A stretch of DNA of 12,370 nucleotides from Cudoniella acicularis (Eukaryota > Ascomycota > Leotiomycetes > Helotiales > Helotiaceae). The DNA is taken from the NCBI GenBank assembly GCA_013054445.1, contig JAAMPI010001606.1, forward strand, positions 1-12,370. Reading direction: 5' to 3'. A program made the translations under genes and the position numbers. Of the stretch, positions 1-8,102 are shown piece by piece (positions within the stretch are counted from its first letter, which is position 1; every line of letters starts with the position of its first letter). A model generated the notes under the pieces. The model had not been told where the DNA came from and made no database searches. It saw nothing but the letters and a program-made list of their open reading frames with translations.

Positions 1-477
1 TTTGAGATCATCATGCGCTCTGCACGAAGCCAATGGAAGTTATCTTGGCCCAAGACTGAAACTTAACGGCTTTCGTGAGTCGATGCCAAGGTAAGGAATA
101 TGCCGTGCTTTTGGACGGTGTGGTGCTGGCATTGTGGTACGGCTGACAGAAATTCTCATAACTGCTTGCAGGGTCAGGTTCGCACTGAGTTTCTTCAAGT
201 GACAACAATCTGTTGGTGAACTGTGTTCGCTAGATCACGAGGAGACTGGGAGAAATGTACCTACTTAAAATTGAGTCACGCAATAAAGGATTGGACTCCA
301 GCACGAGGAGATGCCAATGGAAGCAATTGGTTATCCTGAACGCCTCTTCTATGACAGATTTCCTCATTAACCGGGCCGTATTGCTTGAACTAACTCAAAA
401 GCCAACAACACAGCCAGACGGCTGGATGAACAACCATAGCAGCATAACCCACCCACCAAAGCATTCTTGATATCCGG
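1..477 (+). other. Left edge; possible 3' end of an incoming plus-strand gene
   Basis: Frame 2 is open from base 2 to base 90 and ends at a good donor (CCAAG followed by GTAAGG at 91). A branch-like GGCTGAC (141-147) and an acceptor TTGCAG at 166-171 follow. Splicing 91-171 would give a short tail that stops at TGA 200-202. The minus strand over 11-208 is open too, but that frame has no ATG, only a TTG at its upstream end. Neither reading resembles a family I know. From 203 to 477 I see nothing but the 3' flank of the next minus-strand gene. Confidence 0.2.
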
Positions 478-1236
478 TCAATCGCTACCAGAACTACCCT
501 GGTGGCCAGCACCATTCTTCCATTTCGGAATCCTCGTTATTTTCCTCCTAAGCGAAGCATTCTCCTCAACCAGCCTCTTCATCTCCATCTCCTCTCTTCT
601 AATCTGCTGCGCAAGTTGCGCTTCCCTCCTCATCCACTTTTTCTTAACCATCTCAGCTTTGGCCAGCTCCTTCACCTGGTACGCATAGGCGGTGCAAACA
701 GCGGCAGACTCTTCCAGCTCGTCGATTTCCCTTTCCGTCGAATCTAGGTCTTGTTGCAGAAGTTCCATCCGGTCCAAGAGGTCGGAAATGCGGGCTTGCA
801 TCGCTTTTTGGAAAGTGGGGTTGTGGAATTGGTTGCTTGGTGAATGGGGAGGTATGGAGAAAGTGAACAGTTGGGGTAATGGCATGATGTTGGTTCGTGT
901 CAAGGATTGAGGCTTCGTTGAATTTACGCTTTGTGAGATGCTTTTTAGTTAGAAGCTCCATATGTGTAGAACGTGATAGAGTGAACTTACTTTGAAACGC
1001 CGGGAGAGACTGCTCAACGAGCGAATTGAGAACGATAGAAGAAATACTCTCGATTTCTGTCTTGGTTCGGCTGCTGATTTGAATGAGCGAGCAGTGTGAT
1101 GCAATGCTAAAGCTGCGAATGAAAGCGTAGTAGTGGATGGTGGTCGTAGCAATATTGTTGAATGAGAGAAGATGAAAAGCTCGTAAAGGGCAGCAATATG
1201 GTTGACTTCCTACTTTGGCAGGAACGACCAAGACAT
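478..1236 (-). CDS. Small coiled-coil protein, function unknown (three-exon model)
   Basis: I do not recognise the family. The last exon (803-478, stop TGA at 480-478) is clear: it encodes a Glu/Lys/Arg-rich helix with leucine heptads starting at MQARISDLLDRMELLQQDLD, a second heptad stretch (MKRLVEENASLRRKI) and a short polar tail. Upstream, 1073-991 is open and encodes TKTEIESISSIVLNSLVEQS, ending at a strong donor (CAAA followed by GTAAGTTC). The only ATG available for this exon is at 1236-1234, in a 23-nt exon (MSWSFLP) that ends before GTAGGA. Exons 1236-1214, 1073-991 and 803-478 sum to 432 nt, an intact 143-residue frame. The introns (140 and 187 nt) are longer than others here, the second acceptor (CCAAAAAG) is unusual and the first donor is weak, so only the last exon is firm. 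A coiled-coil complex subunit is likely; the partner is unknown. Confidence 0.6.
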
Positions 1237-1624
1237 CGCGACTAGGTTTGAACTGGGAAAGCTCTTTGTTAGAGCTTCACTTTCCTGAATTCGCGGCTTT
1301 GGACACAAATACCCAGACAAGAAAGTTCCGCGCTGGTAGGCAACTCTGGAATACTATTTCCAGTACAAACTGACCTAACTTCGGAAAACTCCAAAAATCC
1401 GAGAAAGATAGCTCAAGAGGAGCGCAAGAGGAGCGCAGGCACTGTTCGAATTCGAATCTGGAGATAGGCAACATACAGACAGGACTTTGGGGAGAAGGAA
1501 TCAAAATACGGTTGGCTGGCTGAAAGAAAATCAAGATAAAGCGTGATAGTCATCCGCACGCTTCTGAACACCAGCTCGAAGGATCATTGCAAGAGGAAAA
1601 ATAGACATAAATTCTTGTTTATAA
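1237..1624. other. Intergenic spacer
   Basis: This stretch lies between the 3' end of the cyclophilin gene and the 5' end of the coiled-coil gene, both on the minus strand, so it should hold the terminator of one and the promoter of the other. The minus frame 1534-1277 is open but shows no family signal. Visible structures are a perfect 11-bp tandem duplication at 1414-1435 and a 12-bp palindrome TTCGAATTCGAA at 1445-1456. No TATA box is obvious. Confidence 0.5.
1414..1435 (+). repeat. Perfect 11-bp tandem duplication
   Basis: CAAGAGGAGCG occurs twice with no spacer (1414-1424 and 1425-1435) in non-coding DNA upstream of the coiled-coil gene. It looks like a simple slippage duplication. Confidence 0.8.
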
Positions 1625-2658
1625 TCACGCCATGCTTTTTTCCGTAAATCGCTTTTTCTTTGTGCTCATCCTGAGATATGCCGCCACACAACCCAAAATA
1701 ACCGCCAAGAAAAGACCCTTCTGTAAAATGCTGTAACCTTCGGAGGTGGGTTCGATCTCTGGAGTACCGACAACTGGAATAACTGCCGTAGGAGCCGGGG
1801 CAGCAATTGAGGTGGTCGGTTCATCGTCGGGCTCTGACATTCCTTTCTGGAATTCGGCGCGCCCGTATTCAGCTGTGCACGGGGCAGACGAATCAGCAAG
1901 CCCGCCAGAAGCGCATTGTCAAGAGGAGTACTTTATAGCTCGACGTGAATACCTTCTTCTGGCACTGGTAGTTCTCCGCTCTTGGTGATCTTGACCACGG
2001 CGATTGGCTTGTCTCCTGGTGCCTTTGGGACCTTCTCGATCTTCTCGACGATATCATAACCCTCCATAACTTCGCCGAAAACAACGTGCCTGCCGTCGAG
2101 ATGGCTGTTGGAAGGTTAGCATCGTTCGTGAAACTCGTGGAAACATGTGCTTACCCTGGAGTCGAGGTGGTGATGAAGAATTGCGAGCCGTTGGTATCCT
2201 GTCCGGCGTTGGCCATGCTGAGGAGACCTTTCTTGGAGTGCTTCAACTTGAAGTTCTCATCTGGGAACTTGTCGCCATAGACTTCCACGAATTAGCACAA
2301 GGATTGGAAAAGGGATTGTTAGAGACATACTGGACTTTCCGCCGGTTCCGTCGCCCCGAGTGAAATCTCCTCCCTGGATCATGAAGTTCTGGATGACACG
2401 GTGGAAGGTTGAATCTTGGTATCCGAATCCCTTCTCTCCGGTGGCCAAAGCTCTGAAGTTCTCAACAGTCTTGGGAACTGTCTTTCCATAGAGACCCATC
2501 ACAATGCGCCCCATGGGCTCATCGCCGTGGCTAACATCGAAGTAGACCTTGTGGGTGATCTTGGGACCCTTGGTAGCTTGCGCCGTCTGGGCAAAGAAGA
2601 CGAAGGTGACGGTGAGAATTAGTAGTACTGAGACTACGAATCGCTGGAGGGTGAACAT
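1625..2658 (-). CDS. cypB: ER cyclophilin B (peptidyl-prolyl cis-trans isomerase), with soluble and possible membrane-anchored forms
   Basis: The enzyme catalyses proline cis-trans isomerisation during folding of secretory proteins in the ER. Exons are 2658-2331, 2281-2155 and 2104-1933, with 49- and 50-nt introns (GTATGT and GTAAGC donors, GCTAAT and GCTAAC branches), giving 208 residues, the usual CypB length. Residues 1-28 form a signal peptide ([17 protein letters not shown]). The catalytic core is intact: [15 protein letters not shown] with Arg87, Phe92 and Gln95, then [14 protein letters not shown]. His153 stands where cyclosporin-binding cyclophilins have Trp (CypA Trp121). The C-terminus is IHVEL, an HDEL-like retention signal (A. 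nidulans CypB ends HEEL). If 1952-1834 is also removed (donor G/GTATTC, acceptor TGTCAG), the frame skips the HVEL stop and enters 1833-1625. This gives 271 residues with a Pro/Thr-rich linker, a membrane helix at about 242-256 and a KKKR tail. The ATG at 2658 is chosen because it starts the signal peptide. The 208-residue form is firm; the long form is inferred. Confidence 0.95.
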
Positions 2659-2919
2659 GGTTGGAATCAATTGGTGTTGTGCGATGTTGTTGTTCTGTTG
2701 GAGAGTGTCGTGGCACCTGCGAGGGTGAAGAGGGTAAAGAGGGGGGAAGATAGAGAGCTTCGTTTCGGAGAGGTGTCTCGAACTCGATTGCACTAGCGCC
2801 GACGTCACGTGGAAGAAATATTGATGGCCCGTGCGGCATCCAACGACATGCGAAGAATTTCGAAAGAGAGTCAGCCTCGGTTTGCTGAATGTAGCTGCAA
2901 TCGCATCAACTCTGCCACA
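2659..2919. promoter_or_regulatory. Shared divergent promoter, cyclophilin B / uS13m
   Basis: Only 261 bp separate the two start codons, which point away from each other. At 2801-2812 lies GACGTCACGTGG, a composite of a CRE-like GACGTCA and the E-box/Cbf1-type GTCACGTG. It contains the ACGTG core recognised by bZIP and bHLH factors, including Hac1-type unfolded-protein-response regulators. It lies about 145 bp upstream of the cyclophilin ATG and 110 bp upstream of the uS13m ATG. A factor assignment is inference. Confidence 0.5.
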
Positions 2920-3437
2920 ATGGTCTGCTGCCTGTCTGCGAATTGATTAATGTGCTTGTGCTGACAACACCAGGTTTTCTTACTGGGGAAACCTTTCCCG
3001 GATTCGCAGTTAGTGAGGGTATAGGCTGACCCTCCGTGATCTCTGGAACAGCGCAACTAACATTGCTCGCAGAAATGCCTCGAGAGCTTCTACGGAATCG
3101 GACCCCAACATTCAGCCCGAATTCTTGCCAAGTTATCCATCTTTCCCGCGGCCAAAGTAGGAACACTCCCGACCAAGACTACCAATGCCATTACTGCCGA
3201 GCTTTCGACCATGACAATCGAGACCGACTTAAGGAGGAAGCTCCGAGACAACATTGCACGATTAAGGGATATGGGTAGTTATCGGGGTAGACGGCATGCC
3301 ATGGGTCTACCCGTGAGAGGCCAAAGAACACGAAGCCAGGTGAGTTTGGTATTGATCGCAGGAGCATGTACAATGACACTAACATGGGCCAGATCTTAAC
3401 CTCGAGGAAACTAAACAGAGTCGACAGGATAGGATAA
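2920..3437 (+). CDS. SWS2: Mitochondrial small ribosomal subunit protein uS13m
   Basis: uS13m sits in the head of the mitochondrial small ribosomal subunit. The hallmark of the S13 family is seen in exon 3: [20 protein letters not shown], preceded by [16 protein letters not shown], the helix-turn-helix start typical of S13. The model has four exons: 2920-2922 (the ATG alone), 2974-3018, 3073-3339 and 3393-3437. The introns are 51, 54 and 53 nt, with branch points CTGAC, CTAAC and CTAAC, and stop TAA at 3435-3437; the product has 119 residues, normal for fungal Sws2. The start is deduced: the frame of exon 2 is closed just upstream by TGA, and the family begins MVF, which needs an ATG joined directly to GTTTTC. 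The first donor (ATG followed by GTCTGC) is weak. Exons 2-4 are certain in outline. No separate transit peptide is visible, usual for this small protein. Confidence 0.92.
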
Positions 3438-3770
3438 ACGATGGAAACTGATGGGTGTAACAAGGACTTGTATTAAATGGAGGATTGCATTACTGGCGTA
3501 CAAGAGGACTTCGGCCAATGTAAAACAACTTGGAGGACGAATACAAATATTTCTCAGCAGCCCGTGAGTTCACGAGGTCCGGTTTCCGTTTGCCTTGCCA
3601 ATACCCCAACTTGATTTGCCATGCTCTTTGTACTGTCCTTTGCCATGCTTTGTCCCACTCAGCTCAGTCTCTGGGGGTAATCGGTGTTGTACTTGTGTTT
3701 GACGTTCCTCCTTACAGCACTTGGAATTCTTTGGCAGTCGATCGAGTGGTAAAAACGCGCATCGAAATAT
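3438..3770. other. Convergent intergenic spacer
   Basis: The 3' ends of uS13m (plus strand) and the next gene (minus strand) face each other here. The plus-strand ORF that runs through it (3530-3913) reads antisense into the next gene and shows no family signal. TTTGCCATGCT occurs at 3615-3625 and again at 3639-3649, a 24-bp offset. Nothing else stands out. Confidence 0.5.
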
Positions 3771-4427
3771 CTAGAGCTGCAGTTCGTCAGTATTTGGGGA
3801 AATATCTCGAACCCTCGTGGATCGTGGGGTTTGCGACTCCACTCTCGCAACTTTGCGGGGTCCGCGATCTTGATCTTCATCATCTGCTGGACGTTTGCCG
3901 TTATCTTTCGTAGGGGAACAGCGTTCTTTAATCGCATGAGAGCGGATTCTTGGCCGTTGAATCGTCCAGGAAGATGGAGTCTTCGTTTCAAGCCACTCCT
4001 CGCCATTGATCCGTATCTTTTTGCACAAGCCAATGGAAGTACTGATCCAAGTTTCCCCATCACTTCCAATTTTCGGCGGCTGTTTCTCGTCAGAATGAGA
4101 CGTGATTTGGATGTCCACAAAGTCATTATCCTCCCCAGATTCCGTGTCCTCATCGTGAGCAGGATCATTTAGACCTGTTACGTTTGTCGGGCCTCTTGTT
4201 ACTGCTTCTTCCGTTATCTGCGGCGATCCGTGTTCATGTTGATCTTCGATGGTTAATGTTTCTTCCTCAAGAGGTCCAGTCGCAGGCTTAGCGAGGTTCA
4301 GGTTTTCCGATGCGACAGTGTCCTTGTCTTCATCCTTTTGTGTCGCTACAAGATGCTGATCAGTGTTTTGTTTTTTAAACTGCGTCTCTGCCCACTGACC
4401 ATTCTTTTTCTTGCGTTGACGTGCCAT
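3771..4427 (-). CDS. Hypothetical charged, probably nuclear protein (218 aa)
   Basis: I do not recognise the family. The frame is uninterrupted from ATG at 4427-4425 to TAG at 3773-3771. It starts with a basic patch (MARQRKKKNGQWAE), continues through a long acidic, low-complexity region rich in Glu, Asp and Thr, and then has one more structured segment with Trp and hydrophobics (GETWISTSIGLCKKIRINGE, then a second Trp-containing stretch). The C-terminus has a two-part basic signal (KRP, about ten residues, then RKVAR) typical of nuclear import. It converges on uS13m, with no sign of a shared operon-like unit. It may be a lineage-restricted nuclear protein; no enzymatic motif is visible. An unseen extra exon past 3771 cannot be excluded. 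Confidence 0.65.
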   Translation of the reverse strand: MARQRKKKNGQWAETQFKKQNTDQHLVATQKDEDKDTVASENLNLAKPATGPLEEETLTIEDQHEHGSPQITEEAVTRGPTNVTGLNDPAHDEDTESGEDNDFVDIQITSHSDEKQPPKIGSDGETWISTSIGLCKKIRINGEEWLETKTPSSWTIQRPRIRSHAIKERCSPTKDNGKRPADDEDQDRGPRKVARVESQTPRSTRVRDISPNTDELQL

Positions 4428-4636
4428 GATGCGAATGTTTAATGCTTCTCGTTTGTGGTTGATGTTGCGCGCGAACGTTGACCTTCATACCCGCTATCGC
4501 CAAGATTTAAGGTTGGCGCGAAGGTGAAGGTCTGAAGTTGATTCTCGGCACGGTTGATATTGAATAGCTCAGCCTTGCTGAAGGCGGCTAATTCGCGGGA
4601 AAGTTGAGCCTGCGAGTTGTCCCTTTATCTATTACT

Positions 4637-4855
4637 TTAAGCAATTTTCTTGTCAACCTTCAAAAAACCAAAATTCTTGCTAGCGTGGGTTCCCCTTAAC
4701 AAAGTTATCTTTAACACCCCTGTAAACCCCTCCTTCTTCCTTGACATAGCTAGGCTTACATCATCATTTATTTCACGGAAGTGGGCTTCGTGTTTAATAC
4801 GGTTAAACTTAAACGCCTGAGTACCCAATGTGAGAGAAAGGAATCCCTGAAGCAT
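4637..4855 (-). pseudogene. Possible coding fragment, unrecognised
   Basis: A 72-codon frame from an ATG at 4855-4853 to a stop at 4639-4637 has protein-like composition (for example HFREINDDVSLAMSRKKEGF and a Lys-rich end). The frame is closed by TAG about 40 nt upstream of the ATG. I cannot assign it to a family. Its place in AT-rich, hairpin-rich DNA suggests a remnant of a repeated or transposon-borne gene rather than a working gene, but chance is possible. Confidence 0.25.
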
Positions 4856-4950
4856 CAGATATAGTAAGTCATTTGTGATATGCTAGCCCATAGGCGGCGT
4901 AGCTTGCTGCACCACCCCTGCTGTGTCGGGTAGGACGTTTCCATCCCGAT

Positions 4951-4965
4951 AGTTAATTATTAACT
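4951..4965. repeat. 15-bp perfect palindrome
   Basis: AGTTAATTATTAACT reads the same on both strands around a central base. It stands alone in the AT-rich spacer. Confidence 0.7.
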
Positions 4966-5051
4966 GGTGGCTAAATCCCCGCCCTAATAACTGAATGCGC
5001 GAGAACGGAATCCTGGAATAGTAGGGGTGGTAGCAAGTCATCGTGCGGGCT

Positions 5052-5119
5052 AATAATGTCATATAGAACATTATTGACTATTCTGACCTTTGAGGTCTTA
5101 AAAGGAGACATTCTATATG
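5052..5119. repeat. Cluster of overlapping inverted repeats
   Basis: Three perfect pairs lie within 68 bp: AATAATGT (5052-5059) with ACATTATT (5068-5075); CATATAGAA (5060-5068) with TTCTATATG (5111-5119); and GACCT (5085-5089) with AGGTC (5093-5097). The second pair encloses the third, and it competes with the first for bases. It could be the stump of a small foldback element. Confidence 0.55.
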
Positions 5120-6611
5120 CAAAGATGTTTATTTTTTATGATTTTAACTTCTAAGGCCTAATTTTTTCTGTCAACTCTCTTCGTTAACGCGTCGCTGTCA
5201 AAGTACATAATATCCTGCCGCAGAATAATCATTCAACAATGTTTTTCCTTTCATGGTTATCATCAGATACAAGCAAGATGGCCCAAGAGGTGAGTTTCAT
5301 AAGTACAATGCTATGATTTGTCACTAATTCTACACGGATACAAGTTGGCTACCCCCGCCCGTTCAGACTACTGCGGACTACAGCTTTGTTCCTCTCCTCA
5401 CACGTTAAAATTCTCTTCTTACCTCTTTCGCTCCTTATCTTCGTCATCCAAAACGTGGTCTGCAACTTTATGTGCCTCCAAATCCCGCCAATACTCTTCA
5501 TTCACGGTACCAAAATTTTTGTCGACTTTCTAGGCCCTGTCCTTGTTCCAATACCAACCCGAAGTCGCTATTCCTTTGCCTAGGACACAGTAGACATGGA
5601 ACTCCGTTAGCGCTTTCTATCCCAATGGGTCATTCTTCTAAGCTAAGATCTTTTCAGCCAAAGGTGTACCACGAGTGCGAACTTGAGAAACTTCTTCCAG
5701 TAAACGATTCTGCCTTTCAGCTTGAAGTCAGGTATTTCCTTTTGATACCTGGCTTGTTTCACTTCATGAACAACCCTGTTTAGCGGAAATACACGTCTGC
5801 CTGAAGCGACTCTCAAACGGATCATAGAACACAGTTGAGCGAATTCACGCTCTGTAAAACGCGAACACTTCGCCTGATGCCTCAATGGGATCAGAAATTC
5901 ATCTTGTTCTGGTACGATATAGATGGCAGCATCTGTGGACGCGCGCCTAGAACGATTGTTAGCCGGTTCGTCTTCCCACTATTCACACAAGAGCAGAATA
6001 CTCACTCCAACTCTCTTCGTTCGACTTCCTTCTTCACTTCCATGAGCAAGTTGTAGCCGGCGTTGAGGAGCGTCAAGAAAATGTCCAGGTACTTTAGATT
6101 TCTCTCGAGAACCCTGCCGTCATCCAGAATCTTGTTATGCTCCACCCAATTGATCCGCATCCCCAGCATACCTCAGATTCTCGTCTTGCTCACCTTCTTC
6201 AACTTTCAAGCCTGGACTGAAACACCGCCGGCTCCGGGCCAGTCGTCGGAGTACAGAAGCGAGTCGAAGTAAAGCACATGGGTCTTCAGTGGCTCTTTGG
6301 AGTCTTTGACTTCTGATATGCAGTATGATCTTGTTCTGGCTTGGGGATTATTTTCCGGAATAAGCGGTGAAAATGTTTCGGAATCTCTCACTTTATTTAT
6401 TGGCATTGTGAGGTATTTCGGTGAAGGTAGAACTTTTGCTGAGTAGCGTTGAGAATGTTTAGACAGCATTTTCTTCGGATTTGTGGCTGTTTTGTCTGAA
6501 GGCGTGGTCTCAATTAATTTTGCTTGGGGAGAGGATATTTGCCTGGAGGTGTTTCGGGCTTTACAGAGGCATCGAATATCTCCTCAGACGACGATTCGCT
6601 CTAGAGTAGTT

Positions 6612-7025
6612 GATAAGTCAGTCCGCTTAAGCTAGTGGTAAGTCATCTGACATTTAAGCCAGTCAGTTAAAGGATTCAAAAGATCCTAGCAAATCAGCTG
6701 AATTTGCGTAAATATTATGATTTTAGAGTGTATTTTAGGTGTAAAATGAGGTTATTTTGAAGTTATTTTAAAGCAATTCCTAGAAAGTTGAAGACTTATA
6801 TAAACGAAAGTGTTTTATTTTTTATTATTTTAGGTTATAGTTATCTTGATAAAATAATTAAATCAAAAACACGAAAGCATTAAAATATTATTTATAAAAA
6901 ACAGCCTATTTATCGTTATATCGTATACTATTTATAGTAATACATTAGTTGACAGCGGCTTATAAGCAATCTTAGCGAGTCAGCTGAAATATATCCTCAG
7001 CTGATAACTGACTGACTGGCTTATC
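6612..7025. mobile_element. MITE-like AT-rich insertion with terminal inverted repeats
   Basis: GATAAGTCAGTC at 6612-6623 matches the reverse complement of 7014-7025 (GATAAGCCAGTC) at 11 of 12 positions. Subterminal copies of CAGTCAGTTA occur at 6660-6669 and, inverted, at 7005-7014, and CAGCTGA palindromes sit near both ends. The 414 bp between are strongly AT-rich with no ORF, while both flanks are GC-richer coding remnants, so the element seems to split an exon. Subterminal repeats of this type are common in hAT-like non-autonomous elements. I could not find a convincing target-site duplication (flanks GAGTAGTT and GGCCATTC), so the class is open. Confidence 0.55.
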
Positions 7026-7180
7026 GGCCATTCTGGCTCACTCTTTGACAGGGCCCTAGGAGAAGGTGGGTCGGTCGACGAGTTGTCAGATGAGATTGTG
7101 GTTGTTGATTCGGGAGAGGATTCGAGGGTGGATTCTTCCTTCTGTGACATATTGTTGACAAGGGAGCGTTTCACATCCGA

Positions 7181-7190
7181 TTTTTTTTTT
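7181..7190 (-). other. Ten-A homopolymer at a frame change
   Basis: On the minus strand the frame that encodes SSNEEFSDEDEDLEKK runs into ten A and then stops at TGA within a few codons. With one more A (or two fewer) it would continue in the downstream frame, which is open for about 50 more codons of similar Ser/Glu-rich composition. This is either a real frameshift, a homopolymer sequencing error or, less likely, a slippage site. Confidence 0.6.
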
Positions 7191-7691
7191 CCAAATCTTC
7201 ATCCTCATCGGAAAACTCTTCATTGGACGAGCCATCAAGAGACGTATCATATCTGCGATTCTTGTCTCCGGGAGCCTAGCTGCCAAAACGGATTCTCCAG
7301 CTTATTGCAAATCAGCATTTGAATGACTTTGCGAAAATAAAAGCTGCGGTCCAACAGGGAGGATAATTATGACAACAATGTCGTGAGGCAAGGGATTTTG
7401 GGTAAGGTGGGTAGAGTATCTACCTTCTGCGATTGCCTGGATTTTTTGGTGGTTTTACCTCCGGCTTCTTCCTCTTTCTTGCCTTGAAGATATTGTTAGC
7501 AACCGTGATCTTGTTAGGGCATTGTTCTTTTGCAGCGCCAGGGGTGCGTATACAAGGAGGTCAAAGTCGTCGCCTAGTGGACGCTTCCGAGACTTTCCAC
7601 TGCCAGCTATCTGCAAAGTTGCTTGATTAGTTTGCCTGGTGCAATATCAACGGAGAAGATTCAGGATTGAACTTACCGTGGTTAATTCAAG

Positions 7692-8102
7692 GTCCCTATT
7701 GTCATCCAATGAGAGGATCAAAAGCCTGCAATGCCTTTGGATAAAACGACGAATGTAACTTTGCTGGTCTCAATAGCTCTGTTATTACGATTAATCAAGA
7801 GTCTGAAAGCAATGCGTGTCGGATGGAAACATGTGGTTGACTGCGAGATGTGAGAGAGTTGTTAGTATAGGTAGAGTCGTGGCGAAGATCGAGGCCTCTA
7901 CTGTCATCATCCAGTGAGGGAATCAAGAGAATTCACTGTCTTTCGATACAACGACGAATGGGACTTTTCCAGTCTTCATTGTTATATTGTTGTAATTAAT
8001 CAAGAATCTGAAAGTAACGCGTCTTTAATGGAGACGTGTGGTTGAGTGCGAGTTGTGGGCAAGTTACGGGTATGGGGTGGAGTTATGGGGAGGATCGAGG
8101 CC
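7692..8102. repeat. Diverged 205-bp tandem duplication
   Basis: Two adjacent copies, about 7692-7897 and 7898-8102, keep a constant 205-bp offset through several anchors: GTCAT(C) at 7701 and 7903, ACGACGAATG at 7746 and 7951, TTAATCAAGA at 7791 and 7996, and GATCGAGGCC at 7888 and 8093. By eye identity is around 70-75%. On the minus strand both copies carry an open stretch ending QPHVSI-x-x-ALLSDS followed by the same TGA, at the 5' end of the decayed gene. The unit length is not a multiple of three. Confidence 0.75.

Larger units (their letters stand above)
4428..5400. other. AT-rich spacer with hairpins and decayed sequence
   Basis: About 970 bp without a gene I can defend. It contains the upstream region of the minus-strand gene at 3771-4427, a possible coding fragment on the minus strand (4855-4637), a palindrome at 4951-4965 and a cluster of short hairpins at 5052-5119. 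A plus-strand ATG at 5239 followed by a donor-like GTGAGT at 5290 exists, but the downstream frame is antisense to better coding sequence. Confidence 0.5.

Noticed and set aside
653..1231. 192-codon minus-strand frame over the coiled-coil gene
   Set aside because: It starts at TTG, runs through the proposed introns and shifts out of the coiled-coil frame; only its 1073-991 part is kept as an exon.
2257..2808. Upstream start for cyclophilin at 2808
   Set aside because: The signal peptide starts at the ATG at 2658; the 50 residues before it have no targeting or family character and would bury the signal.
3530..3913. 127-codon plus-strand ORF
   Set aside because: Overlaps the 3' end of the minus-strand charged-protein gene in antisense and begins without ATG; no motif.
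27..4040. Shared 14-mer AAGCCAATGGAAGT at 27-40 and 4027-4040, with similar flanks
   Set aside because: A match of this length between two places is roughly expected by chance in 12 kb, and similarity does not extend.
5239..5533. Plus-strand two-exon candidate: ATG at 5239, GTGAGT donor at 5290, open frame 5345-5533
   Set aside because: The second exon is antisense to a minus-strand exon with better coding character (Asp/Glu/Lys-rich, Trp-containing) and good splice sites; its Ser-rich composition is typical of an antisense shadow.
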